DNA of 64,000 bases from Zavarzinella sp. (GTDB lineage Bacteria; Planctomycetota; Planctomycetia; Gemmatales; Gemmataceae), in the NCBI GenBank assembly GCA_041399155.1, contig JAWKTI010000004.1:372001-436000 (forward strand). Reading direction: 5' to 3'. Below, piece after piece: positions 37,273 through 46,636 of this stretch (the first letter of the stretch is position 1; each line of letters begins with the position of its first letter). The notes below the pieces were generated by a model that made no database searches, was not told where the DNA came from, and was given only the letters and a program-made list of their open reading frames with translations. The position numbers and the translations under genes were made by a program.

Positions 37273-38478
37273 TTAAAGAACACCAATGTGGTCGTACTTC
37301 GCACCGAGAACGTCTTTACTGGAAACGCCCAGCCACTTGTCGAGGATTGTGGCATAAACCTGGCGAAAATCAATCGCGTGGGGCAGATTCCCATTATCCA
37401 GTTTTTCCAGGCTGGGGTGCTTCCCGATCAGGCCCGATTTCACTGCATCCCCCACCACAAACATCGGGGCACCAGAACCGTGGTCTGTCCCTTTACTGCC
37501 ATTTTCCATCCCACGTCGGCCGAATTCGGAGAACGTCATCACCATCAGCCGCTTTTCATGCCCACGTGCGGCCAGATCGTTGTAGAACGCGGAGATAGAA
37601 TCTGAAACTTCCTGCAACAAGTTGGCGTGATTGCCTGCCGTACCACCTTGGTTGGCGTGGGTATCAAACCCATCCATCGAAACATAGAAAATCCGTGCTC
37701 CCATGCCCGCATCAATCAGTTGGGCACACACTTTCAGGCGGTTGGCCAATCCGTATGCAGGATAAGTGACTTTCGGCTGGTAATTTTTCGCTACTTCCTG
37801 CAACCGCTGACTGCTGGAATAGGTGCTGGTGGCAGTTTTCTGCACAAAATCGAGCAGGCCGGGCTTTCCTTTCACTTTGGCGGTCGCTTCGATGATCGGC
37901 TTCTGGCCTTTCTTGTCAATATATTTCAGGATGAAATCTTCAACCGTGGTAATCGATGGGACCTTGGCAGGGGAACCATTCAATGCCAGTGGGGCAGATT
38001 CGTTGTCACCTGCAATGTGAAATGCGGGGCACTGCATCTGCTTCAACGCATTGCCCACCCAGCCTTCGACCAGTTTTTCGCTGGTACTGCCCGCATTCCA
38101 GATATCCATCGAGCGGAAGTGGGACTGACTGGGGTTGGGGTAACCAACACCCTGCACCACTGCCAGCGCATTTTTCTCCAGCAGACCAGAAAAGCCATTC
38201 ATTCTGGGATGCAAACCGTGGGAATCATCAATTTTTAATGTTTGATCGGCGGGAATGGATATCGTCGGACGGAGCTGATAATATTTTTCATTTTTGATCG
38301 GGATAACGGTATTCAATCCGTCATTCCCACCGGTCAGTTGCACCACCACCAGGATGGTGTCTTTGGCACCTTTGCTGCCCAGTTCCGGTGCTGCATGTGC
38401 AGTGCGTGCGATGAAACCCGGAACAAAAGCCCCCATACCGAGGACAGAACCTGTTTTTAGAAAATCACGGCGAAACAT
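37273..38478 (-). CDS. DUF1501 family protein, Tat-exported
   Basis: 401 residues from the ATG at 38478, where the Tat signal begins (MFRRDFLKTGSVLGMGAFVP). The longer frame up to 38580 precedes the signal and overlaps the DUF1800 gene. Characteristic DUF1501 words are VVVQLTGGNDGLNTVIP, DDSHGLHPRMNG and MTFSEFGRRGMENGSKGTDH. The family resembles alkaline phosphatase/sulfatase-fold proteins. It is nearly always next to DUF1800 in planctomycetes, as here (17 bp gap). Function unknown; exported, probably working with the DUF1800 partner. Confidence 0.95.
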   Translation of the reverse strand: MFRRDFLKTGSVLGMGAFVPGFIARTAHAAPELGSKGAKDTILVVVQLTGGNDGLNTVIPIKNEKYYQLRPTISIPADQTLKIDDSHGLHPRMNGFSGLLEKNALAVVQGVGYPNPSQSHFRSMDIWNAGSTSEKLVEGWVGNALKQMQCPAFHIAGDNESAPLALNGSPAKVPSITTVEDFILKYIDKKGQKPIIEATAKVKGKPGLLDFVQKTATSTYSSSQRLQEVAKNYQPKVTYPAYGLANRLKVCAQLIDAGMGARIFYVSMDGFDTHANQGGTAGNHANLLQEVSDSISAFYNDLAARGHEKRLMVMTFSEFGRRGMENGSKGTDHGSGAPMFVVGDAVKSGLIGKHPSLEKLDNGNLPHAIDFRQVYATILDKWLGVSSKDVLGAKYDHIGVL

Positions 38479-38495
38479 ATTGGACTCCTCATTAA

Positions 38496-39899
38496 TTAGC
38501 TCAGTTGGTATTCTGGTAATGCCAGCACAAGATGACACACACTCACAATGTTCTGTTCCTGTACAATTGCCGGGTCCCAATAACTGGGAGCAGGCTTTTT
38601 GGCGGCTTTGCGGGCGTATTCTGTAATTTCTTTACGCGTTTCTTCCGGTACATCCCCTTGCAGGAAAAGATCCAGAAAGAATGGCACAGCTTCTTCCACT
38701 TTGTTGATGCCATTCGACTTTGCCAACGCATAGGCATTTGCTGGCTGTCGATAGCCACGTGGCTTGCGGGCCAGTTCCAGTGCAAAGTTCTGTCGAAACA
38801 GCAACGTCTGGCCGTTCAGCCAGTTGGTGCCACCATCCCAGCCCTTTACGGAAGGTGGGTGTAGCACTTTCTGCCCCAGATTCGCCAGGTTTTCCTCCAG
38901 ATTCAATGCCGGGTTGACAGTACCGATAGTCAATTCTGTTTCCCGCACCATGCCCAGTACATATTCTACCGGAGACTTGATGCGATTGCGGTACGCATTT
39001 TCGCTAAAGAACAAGTTGGAACGCAGGATCGTTTCGACCAGCCTGCCAGCGTTGTAACCATCATGAAACTGCTTCACCAGTGGGGCCAGTAACGCATCTT
39101 CCGGTTCCATTGTTTCGCTGATCAAATAACGAAACATCTTACGCACAAGGAACTTCGGGCAGGCATCCTTTGCCAGGCACATCGCAACAATATCTTCGCC
39201 ACGGAAGTTGCCGGATTTGCCAAAAACCGTCTTCTGCCCTTCATCATGGTCGGCTTCGTCATAGGAAAACTTGTCGTTTTCGATTTTCCAGCCCGTGAAT
39301 GATTTCGCTGCTTCACGAATATCCTTTTCGGTGTAATTGCCGATGCCCAGCGAAAACAGTTCCATCAGTTCCCGGGCATAGTTTTCGTTGGGTTTTTCTT
39401 TGCTGCTTTCCACCGTGTCCAGCCAGATCATCATCGCTGGATCTTTGCTCATTGCCTGCAGGAGTTGGTCAAACTTCCCCAGGGCGTGCTGATTGATCAG
39501 CCGATATTGGCCAACCATGTACTGCACATTCAGCACTTTGGCGTAGCTGGTGGCAAAGTGGTTGTGCCAGAACAGCGAAATCTTCTCCTGCAGTGGGTGG
39601 GGGCCATACAGCATTCGGTACAACCACCAGCCTGCCGCTTCTTCACCCGAATTCAGCCGGGTAGCATTCTTTTCCAGAAACTCCGAAGTGGTTTCATCGT
39701 AATTGCCACTGGGAATGCCGGGCAGCAATAACTCATCGACTGCCTTCTCTGGGCCAATCTTCAAAGTGTTCTGCAGCACTGCCCACGGTGCACTGAAGCC
39801 CGCTCGGCGGTATAAATGGCCAGCACGTTGCAGATTCCATGGTGTCTTGGCATTGGGGGAATAGGCATCCCACGCCCAGGCTGGATCAATCGTATTCAT
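38496..39899 (-). CDS. DUF1800 family protein
   Basis: 467 residues. Typical words: HLYRRAGFSAPW at the start, RMLYGPHPLQEKISLFWHNH, then DPAMMIWLDTVESSKEKPNE with NYARELMELFSLGIG, and KSFTGW. DUF1800 proteins are large helical proteins of unknown function, encoded with DUF1501 in many planctomycetes and other bacteria. The gene is the middle of an operon running leftwards: a secreted 575-residue protein, DUF1800, DUF1501, with gaps of 11 and 17 bp. No signal peptide is seen here, unlike its partner. Confidence 0.95.
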   Translation of the reverse strand: MNTIDPAWAWDAYSPNAKTPWNLQRAGHLYRRAGFSAPWAVLQNTLKIGPEKAVDELLLPGIPSGNYDETTSEFLEKNATRLNSGEEAAGWWLYRMLYGPHPLQEKISLFWHNHFATSYAKVLNVQYMVGQYRLINQHALGKFDQLLQAMSKDPAMMIWLDTVESSKEKPNENYARELMELFSLGIGNYTEKDIREAAKSFTGWKIENDKFSYDEADHDEGQKTVFGKSGNFRGEDIVAMCLAKDACPKFLVRKMFRYLISETMEPEDALLAPLVKQFHDGYNAGRLVETILRSNLFFSENAYRNRIKSPVEYVLGMVRETELTIGTVNPALNLEENLANLGQKVLHPPSVKGWDGGTNWLNGQTLLFRQNFALELARKPRGYRQPANAYALAKSNGINKVEEAVPFFLDLFLQGDVPEETRKEITEYARKAAKKPAPSYWDPAIVQEQNIVSVCHLVLALPEYQLS

Positions 39900-39910
39900 G
39901 GTGTTCTCGC

Positions 39911-41638
39911 TTAGCGTGTCGCTTTCGTGTTCAGTTGGATGTCCAATTCAAACTTGTCATCAAAATATTTTGTGGTAACACTGCCTGTGCCCAGTTTCTG
40001 CAACAGGCTCAACAGATCTTTGGTTTGCTGCTTAGCATCCTGCAATTTCACCCCCTGGGCCAGAATCATTCCTGCCAACGTGGAATCCAGATCCACCAGA
40101 GCAAAATCGCCTAACCCTTTTGCAAAAACCTTCGTTTGCAGATTGGCTTCTTTGGAAGGTGGTGCCGATTTCTTAATTTCTTTAATCAGGCTGGCCATCA
40201 ATCCATGGTTGCTGCACAGAATCAATTGATCATTGACAACGCCCACCACCGGTTCATAGTTGAACCGCAGATTTTCCTCATCATCAGGAAACTTCCCTTT
40301 TTCCGGGAAGTAATAACCATAAACCTCCACCCCTTCGATTTCCCCGCTCCAGGAACGCAGTGGGATATCTTCAGAGGCCGCCAACACACCCGCACGAATG
40401 ATGCTCTTGGTTGTGCGGGCAAAACCAGGATCCCGCATCGACGTAACAAACGCAAACGATGGCAACTTCTGTGTGGGCTTGACCTTGTAACGTTCTACCG
40501 TTTCTGGCTGGGCAATGACAATCCGGTGATTCACACCACTTTGAGCGAGAAATTTCGGCAGACTGGAACCAACCAGGAAGCGAGAAATCTGCTTCTCTCC
40601 TTCCGCAAAACTTTCTGCAATCGCTTTGGGGAATATTTTTTCGCGATCAGTGTAGAGTGTGTTCAAATCCAGATAGAAACTGTGGCTGAACAGCACCCCT
40701 TCCGGTTCTAGTGGGGGCAAAGTGCCAGGCAACTTTCCATCAACCGGAACGTGGATCGCCACATCGCCCGCACTGCCTTTTTTGCCCGCAGGCATTCGGA
40801 CAGCAATACGAAAATCACCATCTTCGTGGTAGAGGCCGACTGCAATATGATCAGATCGCCCCACGATATCAATCAGCCCAGCGAACAATACAGTTAAGAC
40901 GGGATCATTCCGTGGGTTAGTAAACAGATCTTTACCCATCGGGCTCTCATGCACCGGTTTCAGCGTTGACCACAGCCATACGAGAGGCTTTCCGGGCAAA
41001 GCCGCTTTCACCTGCTGCATCCCTTTGCTGGTCATAAAGCTGGTAGGCTTAGCACTTTGCTGCAACGCTTCTTCCAGAACAGGCATATTTCCTGCAATCA
41101 AAATAGCCGCACCGCTACGCACCAGGTGGAAGTCATTTCCCAGGCGATACCCCTGTGCTTTGCCAATTTTGAATTCCTTAAGTGCTTGTGGGGGTGTTTC
41201 TTGCGCCAACTCGTCTTTGACGATACGTGCCACACTATCAATCAGTGCCTTCGTGGTGGCTTCATCCGAACCCTGAATGACCAGCAACGGCACAGGCTCA
41301 CCCTCTTTGGGGAGGCGTAACCCAAGAACAACCCCGCCTGAGGTGGTCTTTTCCACCAGTTTTGGCCACGATTCTTGCAGGTCATTCTCATAATATTTTA
41401 ATAATTGAAAGGCACGGCGGGCGTCCGCACCATCCAGAAAATCCTGTACCAGTGGGATTTTTTCTGCTTCTTTCACTAGTTGGTGGTTCACCACAGAATT
41501 AATCAGATCCAGTGGGCGTTCAATTTTCACAATCAATTGGGGTGCATCAGCCGGAAAAAATCGCAATGGATCTTCGGCAGCACGCACCACGCCAATCGTG
41601 GAAACAAGTGTGATCCAGCTAAAAAGTAGTTTCATCAT
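39911..41638 (-). CDS. Secreted hypothetical protein, first gene of the DUF1800/DUF1501 operon
   Basis: 575 residues from the ATG at 41638 (a second ATG follows directly). A signal peptide (KLLFSWITLVSTIGVVRA) is followed by a mature domain beginning with PLRFFPADAPQLIVKIERPL. The sequence repeats several beta-rich modules with Gly/Asp loops. I do not recognise a named family. Comparable DUF3352-like secreted proteins, which open with a FPAD-P motif, are known in planctomycetes and fit loosely. The gene ends 11 bp before DUF1800, so the three genes likely act together at the envelope. Confidence 0.75.
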   Translation of the reverse strand: MMKLLFSWITLVSTIGVVRAAEDPLRFFPADAPQLIVKIERPLDLINSVVNHQLVKEAEKIPLVQDFLDGADARRAFQLLKYYENDLQESWPKLVEKTTSGGVVLGLRLPKEGEPVPLLVIQGSDEATTKALIDSVARIVKDELAQETPPQALKEFKIGKAQGYRLGNDFHLVRSGAAILIAGNMPVLEEALQQSAKPTSFMTSKGMQQVKAALPGKPLVWLWSTLKPVHESPMGKDLFTNPRNDPVLTVLFAGLIDIVGRSDHIAVGLYHEDGDFRIAVRMPAGKKGSAGDVAIHVPVDGKLPGTLPPLEPEGVLFSHSFYLDLNTLYTDREKIFPKAIAESFAEGEKQISRFLVGSSLPKFLAQSGVNHRIVIAQPETVERYKVKPTQKLPSFAFVTSMRDPGFARTTKSIIRAGVLAASEDIPLRSWSGEIEGVEVYGYYFPEKGKFPDDEENLRFNYEPVVGVVNDQLILCSNHGLMASLIKEIKKSAPPSKEANLQTKVFAKGLGDFALVDLDSTLAGMILAQGVKLQDAKQQTKDLLSLLQKLGTGSVTTKYFDDKFELDIQLNTKATR

Positions 41639-41732
41639 GTAATTTCCAATTGCATCCCAAGTCACTACCAAGTTACCTGCAAAAACTGAGTTTTGTTTCA
41701 TGTTTTTTCCATAACTTTTTTTGAATACGCAT

Positions 41733-41927
41733 CTGATTTGGTTGGGGCAGGAACCATCCTCCCGCTGTGACAATCAAAGAACGATTATCTGGAGACCAGA
41801 TTCGCGGTGGTACCTTGCCATCTTCCAGCAATGAAAATCGGACTGGTTGTATGGGTGCGGCCCTTGCAAAACCTCCTTGATATCAAAAAGATAGGCCCCA
41901 AGTGCGGGGTCGGCCTTCAGCATCCAG
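41733..41927 (-). pseudogene. Degraded partial copy of the neighbouring HEAT-repeat gene
   Basis: Nearly identical to 43095-43331 inside the HEAT-repeat protein gene, corresponding to about residues 46-124 of that protein. It lacks about 40 bp in the middle and carries frameshifting changes. The match ends near 41927. It does not encode a usable product. The copy lies just downstream of the intact gene on the same strand, which points to tandem duplication followed by decay. Confidence 0.85.
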
Positions 41928-42062
41928 AAAACAATAGGCACCGATCAGAATGTCGCTGACTTCAGGGGGAATCCGTGGCAATAACGCCAGAAGTGGCTGA
42001 AGTTCCCGTTGATAGAATTTGCCTGGCTACGGATTTTATGAATGAATTTTCATTAATTTCTA
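41928..42062. other. Intergenic end of the HEAT gene duplication
   Basis: Sequence between the remnant and the stop of the intact HEAT gene. No gene is supported. It may hold more of the decayed copy, too diverged to align by eye. Confidence 0.4.
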
Positions 42063-43466
42063 TTATTTCTCCAGCCGCTGCAGTGCCTCGGCAATGTGAA
42101 CTTTCAGGGCGGGATCATTGAGAAATTTCTGCAATGCGGGCCGCAGGGTAGTCGCGCGAATATTCGCTGCTGCACGAATCGCCTGAATCCGAGTTGCCAG
42201 TTCGCCCTTAGAAATTTCTACTTGTAATACCGCAAGAGCAAATTCTCTGGGTTTCTCATCCCCACCGATGAGATGAACCGCTTCCGCTGCTGCAATTCGT
42301 GTGGCGGGCAATTTGTCCTTCAGGGCGGCAGTCAGATCCGGCAGAGCAGCGCTGGCAACTTTCCCACTTCGTCCCAATGCACGTGCCGCAGCAGTGCGAG
42401 TGCCTTCACTGTCAATCCGGTGGTCGTTGAGCATGCGGTTGGACAGAAAGAATTGCACGGCTTTTGGTGCAGCATCGCTATCCGGTGCGATAGCCAGGAT
42501 CGCTTCAGCCGCCTCCGCAGCACGATGAGGACGAAAATCGTAATTCGCATCCCGATCATTCAATGCTTTCAGCAATTCCGGAATTGTTGACTTTGCCACA
42601 GGTCCAAGCCGCCCCAACCGCCAGGCTGCCATCGCACAGACAAATCGATCCTCATCATTCAGACAGCGAGTAAGTTCTTTCATCGTTTCTGCTGTGAGTG
42701 CTGGCAAGTCGCCAAGACTGACAATCGCAGCAAGTCGCACTTCCGTATGGGGATCCCGCATCCCTGCCCGAAGATTCTCTTCAAGTGTAGGAAATTTTGC
42801 TGCGGCCAACATCGCCTGTTGACGCACAACCACGGATGAACTGTTGAATTCTTTGCGTAATGTATCGATGGTTCGATCCGAAAATCCTCGTGGTAATGTC
42901 GGCCAGCGTCGGTGGGGGTAGTCGCTGTCGTAACGGATCAGCAGTCGTTCTTTTTCGCCAAGTCCTTTCGGATGAACTTCCACAGTGACGATGCCACCGC
43001 CTTTCAAACTCCGAATCGCCTCGATCAGTTGGGTGGGTGTTCCGGCAAAAAGAGACCGGAAATCATCGCGAAAACCGCTGAATCGTTCCCACCCCTGATT
43101 TGGTTGGGTCAGGAACCATCCCCCAGCCGTGACAATCAAGGAACGATTATCTGGAGAACCCATGAAGGCAACGATTTGCTGGCTTTTTGCCAATTTCCCA
43201 ATTCGCGATGGTACCTTGCCATCTTCCAGCAATGAAAATCGGACTGGTTGTTTGGGTGCAGGTCCTTGCAAAACCTCCTTGATGTCAAACAGATAGGCCC
43301 CACGTGCGGGGTCGCCCTTCTGCATTTCCAGCACAACTATTGTGGGGAACTCCAGCATTACTTCGCACAGCGTGAGCCTGTCGGCCTGAACTGCAATGTA
43401 AGCGGGAGAAGTCGATGGTAGCCCACCAGCGGTCAACAAGGTGAAGATTAATAATTTTCTCATCAT
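42063..43466 (-). CDS. Secreted HEAT-repeat protein
   Basis: 467 residues with a signal peptide (MRKLLIFTLLTAGGLPSTSP). The N-terminal domain of about 170 residues is strand-rich and contains VRFSLLEDGKVPSRIG and SPDNRSLIVTAGGWF. From about 205 on, helical HEAT/PBS repeats follow: VVRQQAMLAAAKFPTLEENL, TEVRLAAIVSLGDLPALTAE, DRFVCAMAAWRLGRLGPVAK, and further units to the end. HEAT repeats bind proteins, so an exported scaffold is likely. A partial, degraded copy of its N-terminal region lies at 41733-41927. The MFS gene upstream ends 27 bp before this start, so they may be co-transcribed. Confidence 0.85.
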   Translation of the reverse strand: MMRKLLIFTLLTAGGLPSTSPAYIAVQADRLTLCEVMLEFPTIVVLEMQKGDPARGAYLFDIKEVLQGPAPKQPVRFSLLEDGKVPSRIGKLAKSQQIVAFMGSPDNRSLIVTAGGWFLTQPNQGWERFSGFRDDFRSLFAGTPTQLIEAIRSLKGGGIVTVEVHPKGLGEKERLLIRYDSDYPHRRWPTLPRGFSDRTIDTLRKEFNSSSVVVRQQAMLAAAKFPTLEENLRAGMRDPHTEVRLAAIVSLGDLPALTAETMKELTRCLNDEDRFVCAMAAWRLGRLGPVAKSTIPELLKALNDRDANYDFRPHRAAEAAEAILAIAPDSDAAPKAVQFFLSNRMLNDHRIDSEGTRTAAARALGRSGKVASAALPDLTAALKDKLPATRIAAAEAVHLIGGDEKPREFALAVLQVEISKGELATRIQAIRAAANIRATTLRPALQKFLNDPALKVHIAEALQRLEK

Positions 43467-43493
43467 TATCGATTCCAGGTTGGCCCCTATGCA

Positions 43494-45026
43494 TCATATA
43501 GTGGGGCTCGATGGCGCGGGGTGTTCTGCCTGGCTGATCACCGCGGTGTCTTCATCCAGTGTGCGCGCACCGTATAACCAGAGCACACCTGCACCGAGAA
43601 TGAACGGCGTCACCAGCATCAGGCCCGTTTCCAGACTGCTGAAATCGGCAATCATGCCAATGATTGCAGGTGAAATCGCATCACCCAGCAGGTGAATAAT
43701 CAGGATGTTAATCGCGAAAGCGGTGGCACGGATCGGTGAGCGGGTCACATTCGCCAGAATGGTATTGGCGGGGCCGGTATTCAGAAACAAACAGAAGATC
43801 GTACCCGCCAGGAACACCCACGCCAGTGGGAAGGGCACAAAAAACACCGCCAGATACAGTGGAAGTGCCACCAGGGCAGAACCACCCGAAACCACAAAGT
43901 AGGCCCCACGGATTTTGCCACGGAGTTTATCCCCCAGAATGCCTCCGGTAAACGTGGCAATTATCCCACCAATCACCAGGATCAGCCCAAAGTTCTGGTT
44001 AATCGCATCCAGATCCATGCTGGGGCGGGCAGAATATGCCTTGAAGATCTTCGATTGCTCATTTTCCAGTTCTTTGTCGGTCAATCCTGCCACTTTCAGG
44101 TGGGACTGGGCATCTTTATAAGTGAGATTCTCATTTTTGGGAAATTGCTTCAACTTCTGCAGGACTTCAGAGGGAATGCCGTTGGTTAATTTTTCCTGCT
44201 CCGTACTCACCAGGGCAATTTTCGCTTCGGAAAAATCAAAGCGGGCTTCGCGTTCGTAAATATAGGTCACCACCCAGACTGCCACACCACCCAACACAAA
44301 GGTGCTGAAGGTCATGCCGGCACTGCACAGCACAAAAGAACGAATTCCACGTAATTCCTTCAGCACTGCCCGCCAGGGTTGTATTTCCTGCTTGCCCACG
44401 CGGGGCGGTTCACGCATGGTGAAAGCCAGAAAGCCAAGAAGAATCCCCGGCAGCACTACCAGGTAAAAGGCACCACGCCAGCCCCACGATGTGTCGACCA
44501 TCAGCCCACCCAGCACAAAACCCAGAGCACTGCCCACCGGAATGGCCATATAAAACCAGGCCATCATCTGCCCACGGCGGGATTCGGGAAAGAGATCAGA
44601 AATCATTGCGGGTGCGACTGGACCATAGGCCGCCTCGCCAATCCCCACCAGACAGCGGGTGATCAGCAGAATCCAGAAGCCATCGATCGGCCCGATGCTG
44701 CGTGCCAGTCCAGACCCCCCACTGGCCAGGCTCCAGACGATGACGCCAATACCCACTAACGCCCAGCGACGGTAACGCACGGCAAGTCTGCCAAAAATAG
44801 GTGAGGCGAACATATAGGTGAACAGAAAAGCGGGTGTCAGCCAACCCAGTTTCGTCTTTTTCAGTGGGTCGTCTGCTGCCAGGATGCTGGGGTCTACTTC
44901 CAGACGTGATAACACCGCTGAAAGGACCTGGCGATCGATGTAATTGAATAAATTAATCGCCAGTAACAAAGCCAGCGAACTGGTTGCCAGGCGTGTATAT
45001 GGGGGTAGCGGTGCTGCTGTGGACAA
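43494..45026 (-). CDS. MFS transporter, spinster-like
   Basis: 510 residues from a TTG at 45026. Twelve or so membrane helices are visible. The MFS signature between helices 2 and 3 (FGRLAVRYRRWALVGIGVIV) and the early INLFNYIDRQVLSAVLS segment are typical of spinster-type members. The central loop (about 260-330) is long and charged (SEAKIALVSTEQEKLTNG). Substrate not predictable; sugar-phosphate, lipid and drug are all possible in this family. The gene precedes the HEAT-repeat gene by 27 bp on the minus strand and is divergent from the anchored protein at 45158. Confidence 0.88.
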   Translation of the reverse strand: MSTAAPLPPYTRLATSSLALLLAINLFNYIDRQVLSAVLSRLEVDPSILAADDPLKKTKLGWLTPAFLFTYMFASPIFGRLAVRYRRWALVGIGVIVWSLASGGSGLARSIGPIDGFWILLITRCLVGIGEAAYGPVAPAMISDLFPESRRGQMMAWFYMAIPVGSALGFVLGGLMVDTSWGWRGAFYLVVLPGILLGFLAFTMREPPRVGKQEIQPWRAVLKELRGIRSFVLCSAGMTFSTFVLGGVAVWVVTYIYEREARFDFSEAKIALVSTEQEKLTNGIPSEVLQKLKQFPKNENLTYKDAQSHLKVAGLTDKELENEQSKIFKAYSARPSMDLDAINQNFGLILVIGGIIATFTGGILGDKLRGKIRGAYFVVSGGSALVALPLYLAVFFVPFPLAWVFLAGTIFCLFLNTGPANTILANVTRSPIRATAFAINILIIHLLGDAISPAIIGMIADFSSLETGLMLVTPFILGAGVLWLYGARTLDEDTAVISQAEHPAPSSPTI

Positions 45027-45157
45027 AAGAGTCTACCTGTGACTTATGGATAATTGGACTTTTTCATTCTTGCATCTTGCAAGGAATGCAACTATCTTCA
45101 TGGTTATTGGATGTTCTATCCACTATTTTTCTGAATTATTGTTTCATCAGGTGCAAA

Positions 45158-45925
45158 ATGCGAAAAATTCTTGTGATTGGAGGCCTTCTGGCCGTGCTGG
45201 GTGTGGGAGCCTTCCTGTACTTCTACAAAAAAGAAGACACCCTGGAACTGAAAGACAAACTGGCCGGCTATGGTTCTGCCACCACGCCGGATGAGTGCGT
45301 CACTCGCTTCCAGAAAGCGATCAAAGAACGTAACTACAAAATGGCTGCGAAATATGTTTCTGCCGAATACGCAGAGCAATTTGTGAAGGCAGCCGAAGCA
45401 GCCGAAGCTTTTGGAGAAGCAATTGATGATCTGGATGCCCGCCTGGAGCAGTCTGGCGTGAAATCAGACGAAGCAAAGCTGATGCTCTATTTTCTCGACC
45501 CGTTGCCCAAAACCACCGAAGTGAAATTGGCGAAAACCGGAGACACCGAAGCGGTGGCCAGCATCACCATCACCTGCCCGAACGCAGTGGGGCTTAAAGA
45601 CGCCCACCTGTTCAGTGATGATTCTCTCGACGCACGCATCATGGGTGCGTTGTTCCGCAACAACGCTTTTGCTTTTAATGCCCCAGCTACCTATAGTTAT
45701 GTCACTAATCCCAAATTGGTGCAGGAAGGCGAAAAGAAGTACTGGAAAATCCAGTTGGTGGTCAATCCTGTGCTGCGGGCCCGCGTTGATTTCCTGAACG
45801 CCAATTACAAAGAATATGTGAATATTCTGAATAAATTATCATCTGACGTGAAAACTGATGCCACCACCAAATCGAACGTGAATGTGGAATTTGCCAACTT
45901 GCTGCGGGAAGCCAAAGGCAAGTAG
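45158..45925 (+). CDS. Membrane-anchored hypothetical protein
   Basis: 255 residues from the ATG at 45158. Upstream in-frame sequence (to 44984) overlaps the divergent MFS gene and is unlikely to be translated. An N-terminal membrane helix (ILVIGGLLAVLGVGAFLYFY) is followed by a soluble domain facing the periplasm. This domain is rich in Lys, Glu and Ala and mainly helical, and resembles the DUF4878/nuclear-transport-factor-2-like class only in its start (TPDECVTRFQKAIKERNYKM). No firm family. The HIT gene begins 24 bp downstream. Confidence 0.7.
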   Translation: MRKILVIGGLLAVLGVGAFLYFYKKEDTLELKDKLAGYGSATTPDECVTRFQKAIKERNYKMAAKYVSAEYAEQFVKAAEAAEAFGEAIDDLDARLEQSGVKSDEAKLMLYFLDPLPKTTEVKLAKTGDTEAVASITITCPNAVGLKDAHLFSDDSLDARIMGALFRNNAFAFNAPATYSYVTNPKLVQEGEKKYWKIQLVVNPVLRARVDFLNANYKEYVNILNKLSSDVKTDATTKSNVNVEFANLLREAKGK

Positions 45926-45949
45926 TTATATAATTAGTTGCGCATACAA

Positions 45950-46435
45950 ATGAATGATAGATTGTGGGCACCGTGGCGGCTTAGCTACGTGACTCAGCCT
46001 AAAGAGAAGATTGCAGGGTGCTTCGTGTGCCATGCCGATTCGCACCCCGACGATGCAGATTTGCTGGTGGTAGAGCAGAACGATCAAACAATCATATTAG
46101 TAAACAAATATCCATATAACAATGGCCATTTGTTAATCTGCCCACGACGCCACGTGGCAGATCTGGTGGACCTGACCGATGAAGAGCAACATAGTATTCA
46201 GCACATGCTCGTCAAATATGTGAAAAAATTAAGAAATTTGATCTCACCCCACGGATTTAACGTGGGGCTGAACCTTGGTGCTGCTGCAGGTGCCGGATTA
46301 CCAGGTCATCTTCATTGGCACATTGTCCCACGGTGGCAGGGGGATAACAATTTTATGCCCGTCGTTGGAGGCACGAAAGTCATTCCCCAGGCACTGGAAG
46401 AACTGCACCGCTTGCTGAAAGCAAGTAATGAATAA
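45950..46435 (+). CDS. HIT family nucleotide hydrolase/transferase
   Basis: 161 residues from the ATG at 45950; a TTG at 45938 is four codons earlier. The histidine triad HLHWHIVPRW lies near 124-133. The N-terminal CFVC-x(16) region and the early LVNKYPYNNGHLLICPRRHV block are typical of the Ap4A phosphorylase/HIT-type enzymes of bacteria, which cleave or transfer nucleotides linked through phosphate. It follows the anchored protein by 24 bp, and comEC begins about 200 bp later. Physiological substrate unknown. Confidence 0.92.
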   Translation: MNDRLWAPWRLSYVTQPKEKIAGCFVCHADSHPDDADLLVVEQNDQTIILVNKYPYNNGHLLICPRRHVADLVDLTDEEQHSIQHMLVKYVKKLRNLISPHGFNVGLNLGAAAGAGLPGHLHWHIVPRWQGDNNFMPVVGGTKVIPQALEELHRLLKASNE

Positions 46436-46636
46436 ATTTTCATTTCTGCTCTATTCAGTGTGAGATTTTTCGGCGTATTCTGAATTGGAATCAAGCTGAA
46501 AGACAATTTACCAGCATTTTCCATGGGCTTCTGTCGCACATCTGTGGATTCCGATTCGCTATAATCTTCGTCAAAAGGGTCGCCACCATGGGCTCGCTGC
46601 ACTGCCTATCTGCAACTGCAACTCAAGTGCCCACTG

